Shown here piece by piece: positions 18,026 through 25,309 of a stretch of 64,000 bases of DNA. The DNA comes from Luteibacter flocculans. GTDB lineage: Bacteria; Pseudomonadota; Gammaproteobacteria; Xanthomonadales; Rhodanobacteraceae. Numbering within the stretch: position 1 is the first letter of the stretch; every line of letters begins with the position of its first letter. The notes under the pieces are model-generated. The model was not told where the DNA came from, searched no databases, and saw only the letters and a program-made list of their open reading frames with translations. A program made the translations under genes and the position numbers. The DNA lies in contig NZ_CP063231.1 of the NCBI RefSeq assembly GCF_023612255.1, positions 416,001 through 480,000 of the forward strand, read 5' to 3'.

Positions 18026-18556
18026 TCAGGTTCCGGAAGCTCCCTCGCCGGCATGTTTCGCCGTGGCCGGGTCGCCAGCTTTGCCGGGAATGTAGGGATT
18101 GCACCCTGCATTGTCCGTCGCGTCGTCTCCTACCCACGGTCGATAGGGCTCCAGGTTCCATTCGTCTTTGTCGCGGGCAATGCGCAGGTGGCAAGTCAAT
18201 TGATTGATCATGCCTTTCACGTTCTTCCAACGGTCGCTGGGGCGAGGTCCGCTGCCGAACTGCTCCGGATCGCCATAGAGCTTCACTATCTCGTAGAACA
18301 TGTGGGGCGTGTCGCTGGGGCCGATCCGGCGTCCGCATGCAGTGGGGACGATGCGCAGGCTGGTTTCCCCCCATTGGTCGACAAACCAGCGCGACTCCGC
18401 CGTATTGACGTAAGAAGAGCAGGAGCCTTCCCTCGGCGCTGCCGCGGCGAGTCGTTCGCCGCGCGCGAAGAGAAGCTCGTTCAGAAGTGCCCCGCCTGCC
18501 AGCCCCGCGACGAGGACAAGCAGGCCAACGACCACGCGCCGCATTCTTGTGTCCAT
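18026..18556 (-). CDS. DUF2599 family protein, copy A
   Basis: A 176-residue protein with an N-terminal hydrophobic segment (about residues 6-30) that would act as an uncleaved anchor or signal, then an extracytoplasmic domain. The family-like core is RIVPTACGRRI, GMINQLTCHL, WNLEPYRPWVG and CNP; I recognise this pattern as DUF2599, whose function is unknown. Five Cys in the soluble part suggest disulfides. The AAGGA site seven bases before the ATG supports the start. A paralogue with the same core (copy B) lies 1.3 kb upstream on the same strand, with a ferredoxin and an unknown gene between them. Confidence 0.75.
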   Translation of the reverse strand: MDTRMRRVVVGLLVLVAGLAGGALLNELLFARGERLAAAAPREGSCSSYVNTAESRWFVDQWGETSLRIVPTACGRRIGPSDTPHMFYEIVKLYGDPEQFGSGPRPSDRWKNVKGMINQLTCHLRIARDKDEWNLEPYRPWVGDDATDNAGCNPYIPGKAGDPATAKHAGEGASGT

Positions 18557-18615
18557 GTTCCCATCCTTGGTTTGAAGCGATGTTCGTTCGTACTGCGCGC
18601 ATGGACGAGGTCTCG

Positions 18616-18632
18616 GCCGCAGCCCTTGCGGC
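18616..18632. repeat. REP-like small palindrome
   Basis: A 6-bp stem (18616-18621 with 18627-18632) reading GCCGCAAGGGCTGCGGC on the minus strand resembles another common REP type of this group. It begins exactly where homology of the broken gene copy to its intact paralogue has ended and supplies that fragment's stop codon. Confidence 0.4.
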
Positions 18633-18723
18633 TACCAGCGTATAGCGCCTCCGCGCCACACTATGCCTTGCACTTCCTCCAGCGGCGGCGCGCAATAATC
18701 GATCGTGTGGCGCAGGAGGCTGC
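18632..18723 (-). pseudogene. 3' fragment of the unknown gene at 19180-19770
   Basis: Bases 18647-18723 match 19216-19292, inside the 3' part of the intact gene, at 71 of 77 positions by my alignment, and in the same frame both encode LLRHTIDYCAPPLEEVQGIV. The frame in the fragment is closed upstream by a TGA near 18750 with no start codon after it, and it ends at a TAG in the REP-like palindrome. This is a truncated duplicate, and it sits directly upstream of DUF2599 copy A. Confidence 0.8.
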
Positions 18724-18812
18724 TCTTCTGCGTACGCAGGGGACTTGACCGGGTTCGTCACTCGCCTACCCACGTCAAAAGCCCCCAGTTTGCCTGGAGA
18801 GCCATTTGTTTC

Positions 18813-19109
18813 TTAATAGAGCTCCTCCTCACAATTTGTCTTCAAAACTAAATCGGATGTGGGATACGCAACGCATGTCAATACATATCCTTTCTTTATT
18901 TGCTCATCGTCGAGGAATGATTGGTCGCTCTGATCGACCGTGCCACTGATCAGTTTTGCGGCGCAAGTACTGCAAGCGCCCGCTCTGCATGAATAGGGCA
19001 AATCTACGCCCGCTTCTTCGGCCACATCCAAAATATATTCATCACCGGCTACTTCCAATTTCGCCTCTTCCCCTTCCGGCATTTTCAGCGTCACTTTGTA
19101 TTTGGCCAT
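18813..19109 (-). CDS. chloroplast/cyanobacterial-type [2Fe-2S] ferredoxin
   Basis: A 98-residue plant-type ferredoxin with the four cluster ligands C41, C46, C49 and C79 in [14 protein letters not shown] and [13 protein letters not shown]. The segment [18 protein letters not shown] is close to the photosynthetic ferredoxins of plants and cyanobacteria, unlike the Isc- or oxygenase-type ferredoxins usual in this group. By hand count, G+C over 18811-19110 is 142 of 300 (47%), well below its neighbours, and Lys/Asn codons and AT-rich triplets are frequent, so transfer from another lineage is likely. A GGGAG site precedes the ATG. No reductase or partner oxygenase gene is adjacent, so the electron acceptor is unknown. 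Confidence 0.92.
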   Translation of the reverse strand: MAKYKVTLKMPEGEEAKLEVAGDEYILDVAEEAGVDLPYSCRAGACSTCAAKLISGTVDQSDQSFLDDEQIKKGYVLTCVAYPTSDLVLKTNCEEELY

Positions 19110-19179
19110 GTCTTTTGCTCCCGTCCTTGATAGCTGCGGTTCTTCAGCGGGGTGCCCGTGAAGTCATCGATAGGCCCGC

Positions 19180-19770
19180 TTACGGATCGAGCTGAATTCG
19201 GCTGATCCGCATGTTGCCTCCACGCCAGACGATGCCCTGCACTTCCTCCAGCGGCGGTGCGCAGTAATCGATCGTGTGGCGCAGGAGGCTGCCGTCGTGG
19301 GCGCGCGCCACGCGCGGCTTGTGCACGGTCAGTGCCTGCACTTCCGTCAACGTCGTATGCCGCAGCAGGCCAACGTGGACGTCCACTGCGCGGCTTTCCA
19401 GTTCGATGTGGAAGGCCACATGACTGTACGCGTGACGAAACAGGATCTGGCAGGCGTTGCGTAGGCGCAGATTGCCTTCGCTGACGGCGGTTAACGCAAA
19501 GCCGTCCTCCGCCTCCACGATGACGAGCGCCTCGTCGCCCGTGACGACGAGCAGTTCGCCCAGGTCGTGCGTCTGGTTCGCGGCGAGCGTGTGATAAGAC
19601 ACATGCTCGAAACGTTCGAGATGAGGCTTCACGGCCGGCGCGCCTTTGCCTTCAGGCAGCAGGGCCAGCGCACGTTGTGCTTCGTTCGGCGGCTGGCGCG
19701 GGTGGTGCCGCCCTGCTGTTGATATCGGAAAGGGCGGCAGGTGTGCCGCGCCCTGCGTGGGAGCCGTCAT
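19180..19770 (-). CDS. unknown soluble protein, duplicated in part downstream
   Basis: A 196-residue protein with no signal peptide or membrane segment. The first 45 residues are Pro/Ala-rich and probably disordered, and the rest looks like a beta-rich domain (FEHVSYHTLAANQTHDLG, then EALVIVEAEDGFAL). It is rich in His. I do not recognise a family. A strong AGGAGGG ribosome site six bases before the ATG makes the gene real, and the existence of a conserved truncated copy at 18632-18723 shows the frame is maintained. It lies between DUF2599 copy B and the ferredoxin on the same strand. Confidence 0.7.
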   Translation of the reverse strand: MTAPTQGAAHLPPFPISTAGRHHPRQPPNEAQRALALLPEGKGAPAVKPHLERFEHVSYHTLAANQTHDLGELLVVTGDEALVIVEAEDGFALTAVSEGNLRLRNACQILFRHAYSHVAFHIELESRAVDVHVGLLRHTTLTEVQALTVHKPRVARAHDGSLLRHTIDYCAPPLEEVQGIVWRGGNMRISRIQLDP

Positions 19771-19905
19771 GTGAAACCCTCCTTGGCATGGACCGGCATC
19801 CTGCCGGCAATGAACGTGCTCAAGCTAAGCAGTGGTGGGGATCCTGCCGCAATAGACCGGATGACGTAGGCGGTCCGGTTGCGTCATGCGCGGTGCGCGC
19901 GACGC

Positions 19906-20394
19906 CTATTCGAAAGGCGTGTCCGGACGACCGACGCTGGGGTTGCACTCTGCCGCCCAGGTATCGGCGTACCCGACGTAGGGCCGGTCGGGCTCCAGGT
20001 TCCAGGTGGGCTTCTGCGGAAAATTGATCACGTGACAATCGAGCTGGTTGATCATGCCGCGCGTGTTCCGCCAGTTGATATTGCCGCTGAATTTCTCGAT
20101 GACTTCCATATCCAGGCTGTCCCGCTTGGTGAGATCGTCGCTGACCCCTCGCCCGCAGGGCGTGGGCGTGACCTCCAGCACCGGCCCGTATTCGTCGATA
20201 TGCCATTTTCCTGAGGCGACGAAGCCTTCGCCGGTCTGTGCGTCGCACGGTGCCGTTCGACCAAGCCGCGTGCTGTGCCGGGCGTCATCCATGACGCGCA
20301 CGGGCTGGGGGCGAAGCGTGTGTGCGATCCACACGACGAGACCGGCCAGCAACAAGAGAACGATACCCGCGACAGCGATGCCTGATGCTTTCAT
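19906..20394 (-). CDS. DUF2599 family protein, copy B
   Basis: A 162-residue protein with an N-terminal transmembrane anchor (about residues 5-27) and an extracytoplasmic domain sharing with copy A the core EVTPTPCGRGV, RGMINQLDCHV, WNLEPDRPYVG and CNPS. The linking residues differ greatly, so the two copies are old paralogues rather than a recent duplication. The ribosome site is AAGGAT eight bases before the ATG. Function unknown; the conserved Cys, Trp and Arg-Pro positions suggest a compact secreted domain. Confidence 0.75.
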   Translation of the reverse strand: MKASGIAVAGIVLLLLAGLVVWIAHTLRPQPVRVMDDARHSTRLGRTAPCDAQTGEGFVASGKWHIDEYGPVLEVTPTPCGRGVSDDLTKRDSLDMEVIEKFSGNINWRNTRGMINQLDCHVINFPQKPTWNLEPDRPYVGYADTWAAECNPSVGRPDTPFE

Positions 20395-20480
20395 GACGTT
20401 TCATCCTTGAGGTCATGGTGACGTGGCGCTTCCAGCGCACGTGACGAGCATAGCGACTTGCGCGTCGTTGGCGGCGGCGC

Positions 20481-20515
20481 AAAAAAAAGCCCCTTCCCAT
20501 CGCCGGGAAGGGGCT
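20481..20515 (-). terminator. intrinsic terminator of putA
   Basis: On the minus strand an 11-bp stem (20505-20515 with 20488-20498) is followed by eight T residues, starting 30 bp after the putA stop. This is a strong rho-independent terminator. Confidence 0.9.
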
Positions 20516-20545
20516 TCGTTCCGGCGTGCCGGAAACGCTTTGCGA

Positions 20546-23500
20546 TTACTCGCCGATCGTAAGCAGCGAGGCGTTGCCGCCCGCCGCCGTCGTGTTGATC
20601 GTGAGGGTGCGCTCGCCCGCGAAGCGGAGCAGGTAGTGCGGACCGCCCGCCTTCGGGCCGGTGCCCGACAGGCCTTCGCCGCCGAACGGTTGCACGCCCA
20701 CCACAGCACCGATCTGGTTGCGGTTGACGTAGCAGTTACCCACGCGTGCGCGGCTCTGGATGAACTCGATGGTGTCGTCGATGCGGCTGTGGATGCCCAG
20801 CGTCAGGCCGAAGCCGGTGCCATTGATCTGATCGACCACCTTCTCCAGCTCCGAGCCCTTCCAGCGGATCACGTGCAGCACCGGGCCGAAGATTTCGCGG
20901 GTGAGCGTCTGCAACGACGGGATCTCGTAGGCGCGCGGCGCGAAGAACGTGCCGTTGGCCGTCGATTCCGGCAGCGGAACCTCGGCGATCTTCTTCGCCT
21001 CGCGATCCATGCGTGCCACGTGATCGACGAGGATCTTGCGCGCATCCTCATCGATAACGGGACCGACATCCGTCGACAGCAGGCCCGGATCGCCGACCTT
21101 CAATTCAGCCATGGCGCCGGCAAGCATGTCGATCACCTTGTCGGCGATGTCTTCCTGCACGAACAGCACGCGCGCGGCCGAGCAACGCTGACCGGCCGAC
21201 TGGAATGCCGAGGAAATCACATCCTTGACGATCTGTTCCGGCAGCGCGGACGAGTCGGCGATCATGGCGTTCTGACCGCCGGTTTCGGCGACCAGCGCTG
21301 CGATCGGTGCGTTGCGCGCGGCGAGCGCGCGGTTGATCGCCCACGCGGTTTCCGTCGAACCGGTGAAAGCCACGCCGGCCACGCGCGGATCGCGGGTCAG
21401 CGCCGCGCCCACGGTGCTGCCATCGCCCGGCAGGAACTGCAGCACGTCGGTGGGGATGCCCGCGGCATGCAGAAGCTTCACCGCCAGGTAGCCGATGAGC
21501 GAGGTCTGCTCGGCCGGCTTCGCGATCACGGCATTGCCCGCCGCGAGTGCGGCGGCGACCTGGCCGAGGAAGATGGCGAGCGGGAAGTTCCACGGGCTGA
21601 TGCAGACGAACACGCCGCGGCCATTGAGGAACAGCTGATTGCTTTCGCCGGTGGGGCCGGGCAACTGCTCGGGCTGGCCGAACAGGCGACGCGCCATCGT
21701 GGCGTAGTAGCGCAGGAAGTCCGCGGCCTCGCGGATCTCGGCGATGGCATCCGGCAGGCTCTTGCCCGCTTCGCGCACGCATAGCGCGATGAACTCGGCG
21801 CGGTTGTGTTCGAGCTGCTCGGCCGCGTGCTCGAGGATGGCCGCACGGCTCGCCGCCGGCAGGCGATCCCAGCCCGGCTGCGCCTTCACGGCAGCGGCGA
21901 GGGCGTGGTCGACGAGCGCGGCGTCGGCATTCTCGACGGTGCCGATGATGCGGCGACGGTCGGACGGATCGGTAACCTCGACCTTGGCGCCGGACGTGGC
22001 ATGGCCCGCGACGAGCGGTGCAGCGTTCCAGGGGCCGCTGTGGCGGTTGATGGCGTCGGCGAGTTCGTTGAGCTCGTTGTCGTTAGCGAAGTTCATGCCC
22101 ATGGAGTTCTTCCGAAGTTCACCGTAGAGATTGACCGGCAGGGGAATGCGCGGGTGGGGAATGGAGGCGAAGCCGCGCACGATCTCGCACGGATCGGCGA
22201 CCAGCTCGCGCACCGGCACGCTCTCGTCCACCACGCGGTTGACGAAGCTCGTGTTGGCGCCGTTCTCCAGCAGGCGACGGACGAGATACGGCAGCAGGTC
22301 CTCGTGGCTGCCCACCGGCGCGTAGACGCGGCAGGGCACGTTGAGCTTGTCCTTGCCGATCACCTCGGCGTAGAGATCGGCGCCCATGCCGTGCAGGCGC
22401 TGGTTCTCGTACGGCCGACCCTTCGCGATGTGATGAATGGCTGCGATGGTATGCGCGTTGTGCGTGGCGAACTGCGGGTAGATGAGGTCGCTGCCTGCGG
22501 CGAACAGGCGCTGGGCGCAGGCGAGGTAGCTGACGTCGGTATTCGGCTTGCGCGTGTAGACCGGGTAGCCCGACAGGCCGTTCTCCTGCGCGCGCTTCAC
22601 CTCGGCGTCCCAGTAGGCGCCCTTCACCAGGCGCACGAACCAGCGGCGGCCGGTGGCACGCGCCTTCTCGGTCACCCAGTCGATGACGAACGGTGCGCGC
22701 TTCTGGTACGCCTGGATGACAATGCCCAGGCCGTTCCAGCCTTCCAGCGACGGGTGTTCGAAGACGTCGCCGATAATGTCGAGCGACAGCTCCAGGCGAT
22801 CGGCTTCCTCGGCGTCCACCGAAAGCGCGATGCCGTTCTTGTAGGCGAGCTGCGAGAGTTCGAGAAGCTTCGCGCCGAGTTCCGCGCGGGCACGGGCACG
22901 GTTCGCCACTTCGTAGCGCGGGTGCAGGGCGGACAGCTTCACCGAGATCGACGGCGCTTCCAGATTGTTCGGGAAGGGGCCGCGGGCGCCCAGGGCGTTG
23001 ATGGCGTCGCGGTAGTCCTGCTGGTAGCGCTCCGCGGTGGCCTGGGTGAGCGCCGACTCGCCGAGCATGTCGTACGAGTAGCGATAGACCGCATGCTCCT
23101 TCTCGGCGGAACGGTCGAGCGCTTCCTTGATGGTGCGGCCCATGACGAACTGGTGACCCATAATTCGCATGGCCTGGCGCACGGCGAGACGAACCACCGG
23201 CTCGCCGGCACGGCCCACGAGGCGACGCAACGCGGAGGTGAAGTCGTGGCGGGTTTCCTCGGCCAGATTCACCAGGTGGCCGGTGAGCATCAGGCCCCAG
23301 GTGGAGGCGTTGACGAACAACGACTCGCTCTGGCCCAGGTGCTTCTTCCAGTCCGCCTCGCCGAGCTTGTCGCGGATGAGCTTGTCGGCGGTGGCCTTGT
23401 CCGGAATGCGCAGCAGCGCCTCGGCCACGCACATCAACAGCACGCCTTCCTCGGACGAGAGGTCGTACTGACGCATGAACGACTCGACGGCGCTCTGGTC

Positions 23501-23698
23501 CTTGGCGCGTGCGCGGACGCGGGTGACCAGGCCGGCGGCCACGTCGATCACGTGCTCGCGCTCGGTCGGGGGCAGGGTGGCCTGGGCCAGGAGGTCGTTG
23601 ACGGCCTCGGTTTCGTCGCGCAGCCAGGCGGCCGTGATGCGCGCACGCGCCGGCTCGACGCCGGTCGGGAGTTCGGGACGGAGGATGGTCGGGTTCAC
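20546..23698 (-). CDS. putA: bifunctional proline dehydrogenase / glutamate-semialdehyde dehydrogenase
   Basis: A protein of about 1050 residues that oxidises proline to glutamate in two steps, with an FAD proline dehydrogenase barrel (about residues 130-480, e.g. GIALSVDAEEADRLEL, WFVRLVKGAYWDAE) and an NAD aldehyde dehydrogenase (about 530-1040) with catalytic Cys near 839 in SAGQRCSAARV and the Glu in AETGGQNAM. The protein begins VNPTILRPELP at a GTG, position 23698; no ATG fits and the ribosome site is weak. The N-terminal ribbon-helix-helix repressor domain of E. coli PutA is missing, so it should not regulate its own gene. No putP is adjacent. Confidence 0.95.
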   Translation of the reverse strand: MNPTILRPELPTGVEPARARITAAWLRDETEAVNDLLAQATLPPTEREHVIDVAAGLVTRVRARAKDQSAVESFMRQYDLSSEEGVLLMCVAEALLRIPDKATADKLIRDKLGEADWKKHLGQSESLFVNASTWGLMLTGHLVNLAEETRHDFTSALRRLVGRAGEPVVRLAVRQAMRIMGHQFVMGRTIKEALDRSAEKEHAVYRYSYDMLGESALTQATAERYQQDYRDAINALGARGPFPNNLEAPSISVKLSALHPRYEVANRARARAELGAKLLELSQLAYKNGIALSVDAEEADRLELSLDIIGDVFEHPSLEGWNGLGIVIQAYQKRAPFVIDWVTEKARATGRRWFVRLVKGAYWDAEVKRAQENGLSGYPVYTRKPNTDVSYLACAQRLFAAGSDLIYPQFATHNAHTIAAIHHIAKGRPYENQRLHGMGADLYAEVIGKDKLNVPCRVYAPVGSHEDLLPYLVRRLLENGANTSFVNRVVDESVPVRELVADPCEIVRGFASIPHPRIPLPVNLYGELRKNSMGMNFANDNELNELADAINRHSGPWNAAPLVAGHATSGAKVEVTDPSDRRRIIGTVENADAALVDHALAAAVKAQPGWDRLPAASRAAILEHAAEQLEHNRAEFIALCVREAGKSLPDAIAEIREAADFLRYYATMARRLFGQPEQLPGPTGESNQLFLNGRGVFVCISPWNFPLAIFLGQVAAALAAGNAVIAKPAEQTSLIGYLAVKLLHAAGIPTDVLQFLPGDGSTVGAALTRDPRVAGVAFTGSTETAWAINRALAARNAPIAALVAETGGQNAMIADSSALPEQIVKDVISSAFQSAGQRCSAARVLFVQEDIADKVIDMLAGAMAELKVGDPGLLSTDVGPVIDEDARKILVDHVARMDREAKKIAEVPLPESTANGTFFAPRAYEIPSLQTLTREIFGPVLHVIRWKGSELEKVVDQINGTGFGLTLGIHSRIDDTIEFIQSRARVGNCYVNRNQIGAVVGVQPFGGEGLSGTGPKAGGPHYLLRFAGERTLTINTTAAGGNASLLTIGE

Positions 23699-23817
23699 TT
23701 GGGTGTGTGGGCACGGGGGAGACCGCCCATTGTAAGGGTGCGGGGCCCTTCGTGTGTTGTTGCGATGCGGTGCGGCCCGCGCGGGGCCTGGGTGCGACAA
23801 CGCGCCGTCTTCCAACC

Positions 23818-23846
23818 TTGCTGCTTGCTGACTAGCGCCCTATCAT
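23818..23846 (+). promoter_or_regulatory. candidate sigma-70 promoter of the DUF2244-cox genes
   Basis: TTGCTG (23818-23823) and TATCAT (23841-23846) are separated by 17 bp, matching the -35 and -10 consensus at 4 and 5 of 6 positions. The predicted transcription start is about 20 bases before the DUF2244 ATG. It lies in the 176-bp gap between the divergent putA and DUF2244 genes. Confidence 0.5.
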
Positions 23847-23874
23847 CCCAACGTTCCAGGCACGCCAGGCTCCC

Positions 23875-24357
23875 ATGATCGTGCTTCGACCGACCGCCGC
23901 GGGTCAGCCGCGCGTGTTGTGGCTTCGGCCCAACCGTGCGTTGGACAAGCGCGGTCTGCGTCGGCTGATCATCGGGCTTGCGGCGATGGCCCTGGCGACG
24001 GCGTCATGGGGTGCGTGGCAGGGCAATGTATTCGCCCCGGTCTTCGCCCTTCTGGAGGCCTTCGTCGTGGGATTCGCGCTTGGCGCGGCCTGGCGGGCCG
24101 GCGGCAGGGGTGAACGTATCGCGATTGGCCCGGATACGCTGGAGGTTCGTGCCGTACCGGGTCGCCGGACGGTCCGCTTCCAGACGTATTGGGTACGGAT
24201 CGGACTGGCGCAGGGGAACGGGCGGCAGCGTCTGTTGCTCACGTCGCACGGCAACGAGCTCGAAATCGGTGCCTTCCTTGGGGAAGAGGAAAGGACCGAG
24301 GTGTCAAGGAAACTCATGGTGCTGCTGTCCGAAGTCTCAGGCCAGACGCGCAGGTAG
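23875..24357 (+). CDS. DUF2244 membrane protein
   Basis: A 160-residue protein with two adjacent transmembrane helices (about residues 29-75, MALATASWGAWQG and FVVGFALGAAWRA) followed by a cytoplasmic beta-rich domain ending GAFLGEEERTEVSRKL, the recognisable pattern of DUF2244. In many proteobacteria this family sits immediately upstream of the cytochrome c oxidase genes, as here (20 bp before coxB), which suggests a role in oxidase assembly or regulation; its biochemical function is not known to me. Confidence 0.85.
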   Translation: MIVLRPTAAGQPRVLWLRPNRALDKRGLRRLIIGLAAMALATASWGAWQGNVFAPVFALLEAFVVGFALGAAWRAGGRGERIAIGPDTLEVRAVPGRRTVRFQTYWVRIGLAQGNGRQRLLLTSHGNELEIGAFLGEEERTEVSRKLMVLLSEVSGQTRR

Positions 24358-24377
24358 GTTCAATAAAGGTGCAAGAC

Positions 24378-25277
24378 ATGACATCTGGCGGCATCGGACG
24401 ATCGGTATCGGCGTGGGCGGCAGGCGCCCTCGCGCTGTTCGGAGGGGCGGCGTGGGCCAACCCGGAACCGAACCAGTTGAACATGACCAAGGGCGCGGCG
24501 GAGTGGTCGCCCTACGCGATGCACATGGTCGCCCTGTGGGTCTGCGTGGTCATCGGCGTGATCGTCTTCGGCGCGATGTTCGTGGCCATGTTCCGCTTCC
24601 GCAAGTCGCGCGGCGCCGTCGCCGAGAAGTGGTCGCACAGCACCAAACTCGAAGTGATCTGGACCGTGATCCCGGTCATCATCCTGATCTTCCTGGCCCA
24701 TCTGGCCACCGGTGGCCTCACCAGCTTCGCCGACACCACGAACTCCGAGATGACCATCAAGGTCACCGGCTACCAGTGGAAGTGGCGCTACGACTACGTC
24801 GACTACAAGGGCAAGGGCGTCGATCGGGTCGGCTTCATGTCGAAGCTGGAAGAAACCTCCGACCGCACCCGCCAGCTCGGCTCCAACCTCGATCCGGCGA
24901 AGATCCAGGTCGATGGCTATCAGACCTATCTGCTCGACGTCGACAAGCCGCTCGTCGTGCCCACCGATACCAAGATCCGCTTCGTGATCGTCGGTGGCGA
25001 CGTCATCCACTCCTGGTGGGTTCCGGCGCTGGGCTGGAAGATGGACGCCATCCCGGGTATCGCCAACTCGGCCTGGACCAAGATCAAGGAGCCGGGCGTG
25101 TACCGCGGCCAGTGCGCCGAACTCTGTGGGCAGGACCACGGCTTCATGCCGATCGTGGTCAAGGCCGTGCCCAAGGCCGAATTCGAACAATGGCTGGCGA
25201 CGCAGGAAGACGAGGCCAAGGTTCAGAAGGCCGCGCAGACTGCCCAGACCGCTCCCGCCCCGGCCCCCCAGGGTTAA
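24378..25277 (+). CDS. coxB: cytochrome c oxidase subunit II
   Basis: A 299-residue subunit II of the aa3-type oxidase. A signal peptide ends at GGAAWA (about residue 27), and two transmembrane helices follow (MVALWVCVVIGVIVFGAMF; VIWTVIPVIILIFLAHLA). The periplasmic cupredoxin domain carries the CuA site HSWWVP and GQCAELCGQDHGFM with Cys 246 and 250. No C-terminal cytochrome c domain is fused, so it accepts electrons from a separate cytochrome c. A ribosome site (AAAGGTG) precedes the ATG at 24378; the longer frame upstream overlaps the DUF2244 gene. Confidence 0.96.
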   Translation: MTSGGIGRSVSAWAAGALALFGGAAWANPEPNQLNMTKGAAEWSPYAMHMVALWVCVVIGVIVFGAMFVAMFRFRKSRGAVAEKWSHSTKLEVIWTVIPVIILIFLAHLATGGLTSFADTTNSEMTIKVTGYQWKWRYDYVDYKGKGVDRVGFMSKLEETSDRTRQLGSNLDPAKIQVDGYQTYLLDVDKPLVVPTDTKIRFVIVGGDVIHSWWVPALGWKMDAIPGIANSAWTKIKEPGVYRGQCAELCGQDHGFMPIVVKAVPKAEFEQWLATQEDEAKVQKAAQTAQTAPAPAPQG

Positions 25278-25309
25278 CCCGATTCAAGCTTAGGTAGAGG
25301 TGCAAGGCC

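Noticed and set aside
21806-23878. 690-codon open frame on the plus strand opposite putA
   Set aside because: It is the antisense of a clearly coding gene in high-GC DNA; the product has no domain and is Arg/His/Val-rich as expected of a shadow.
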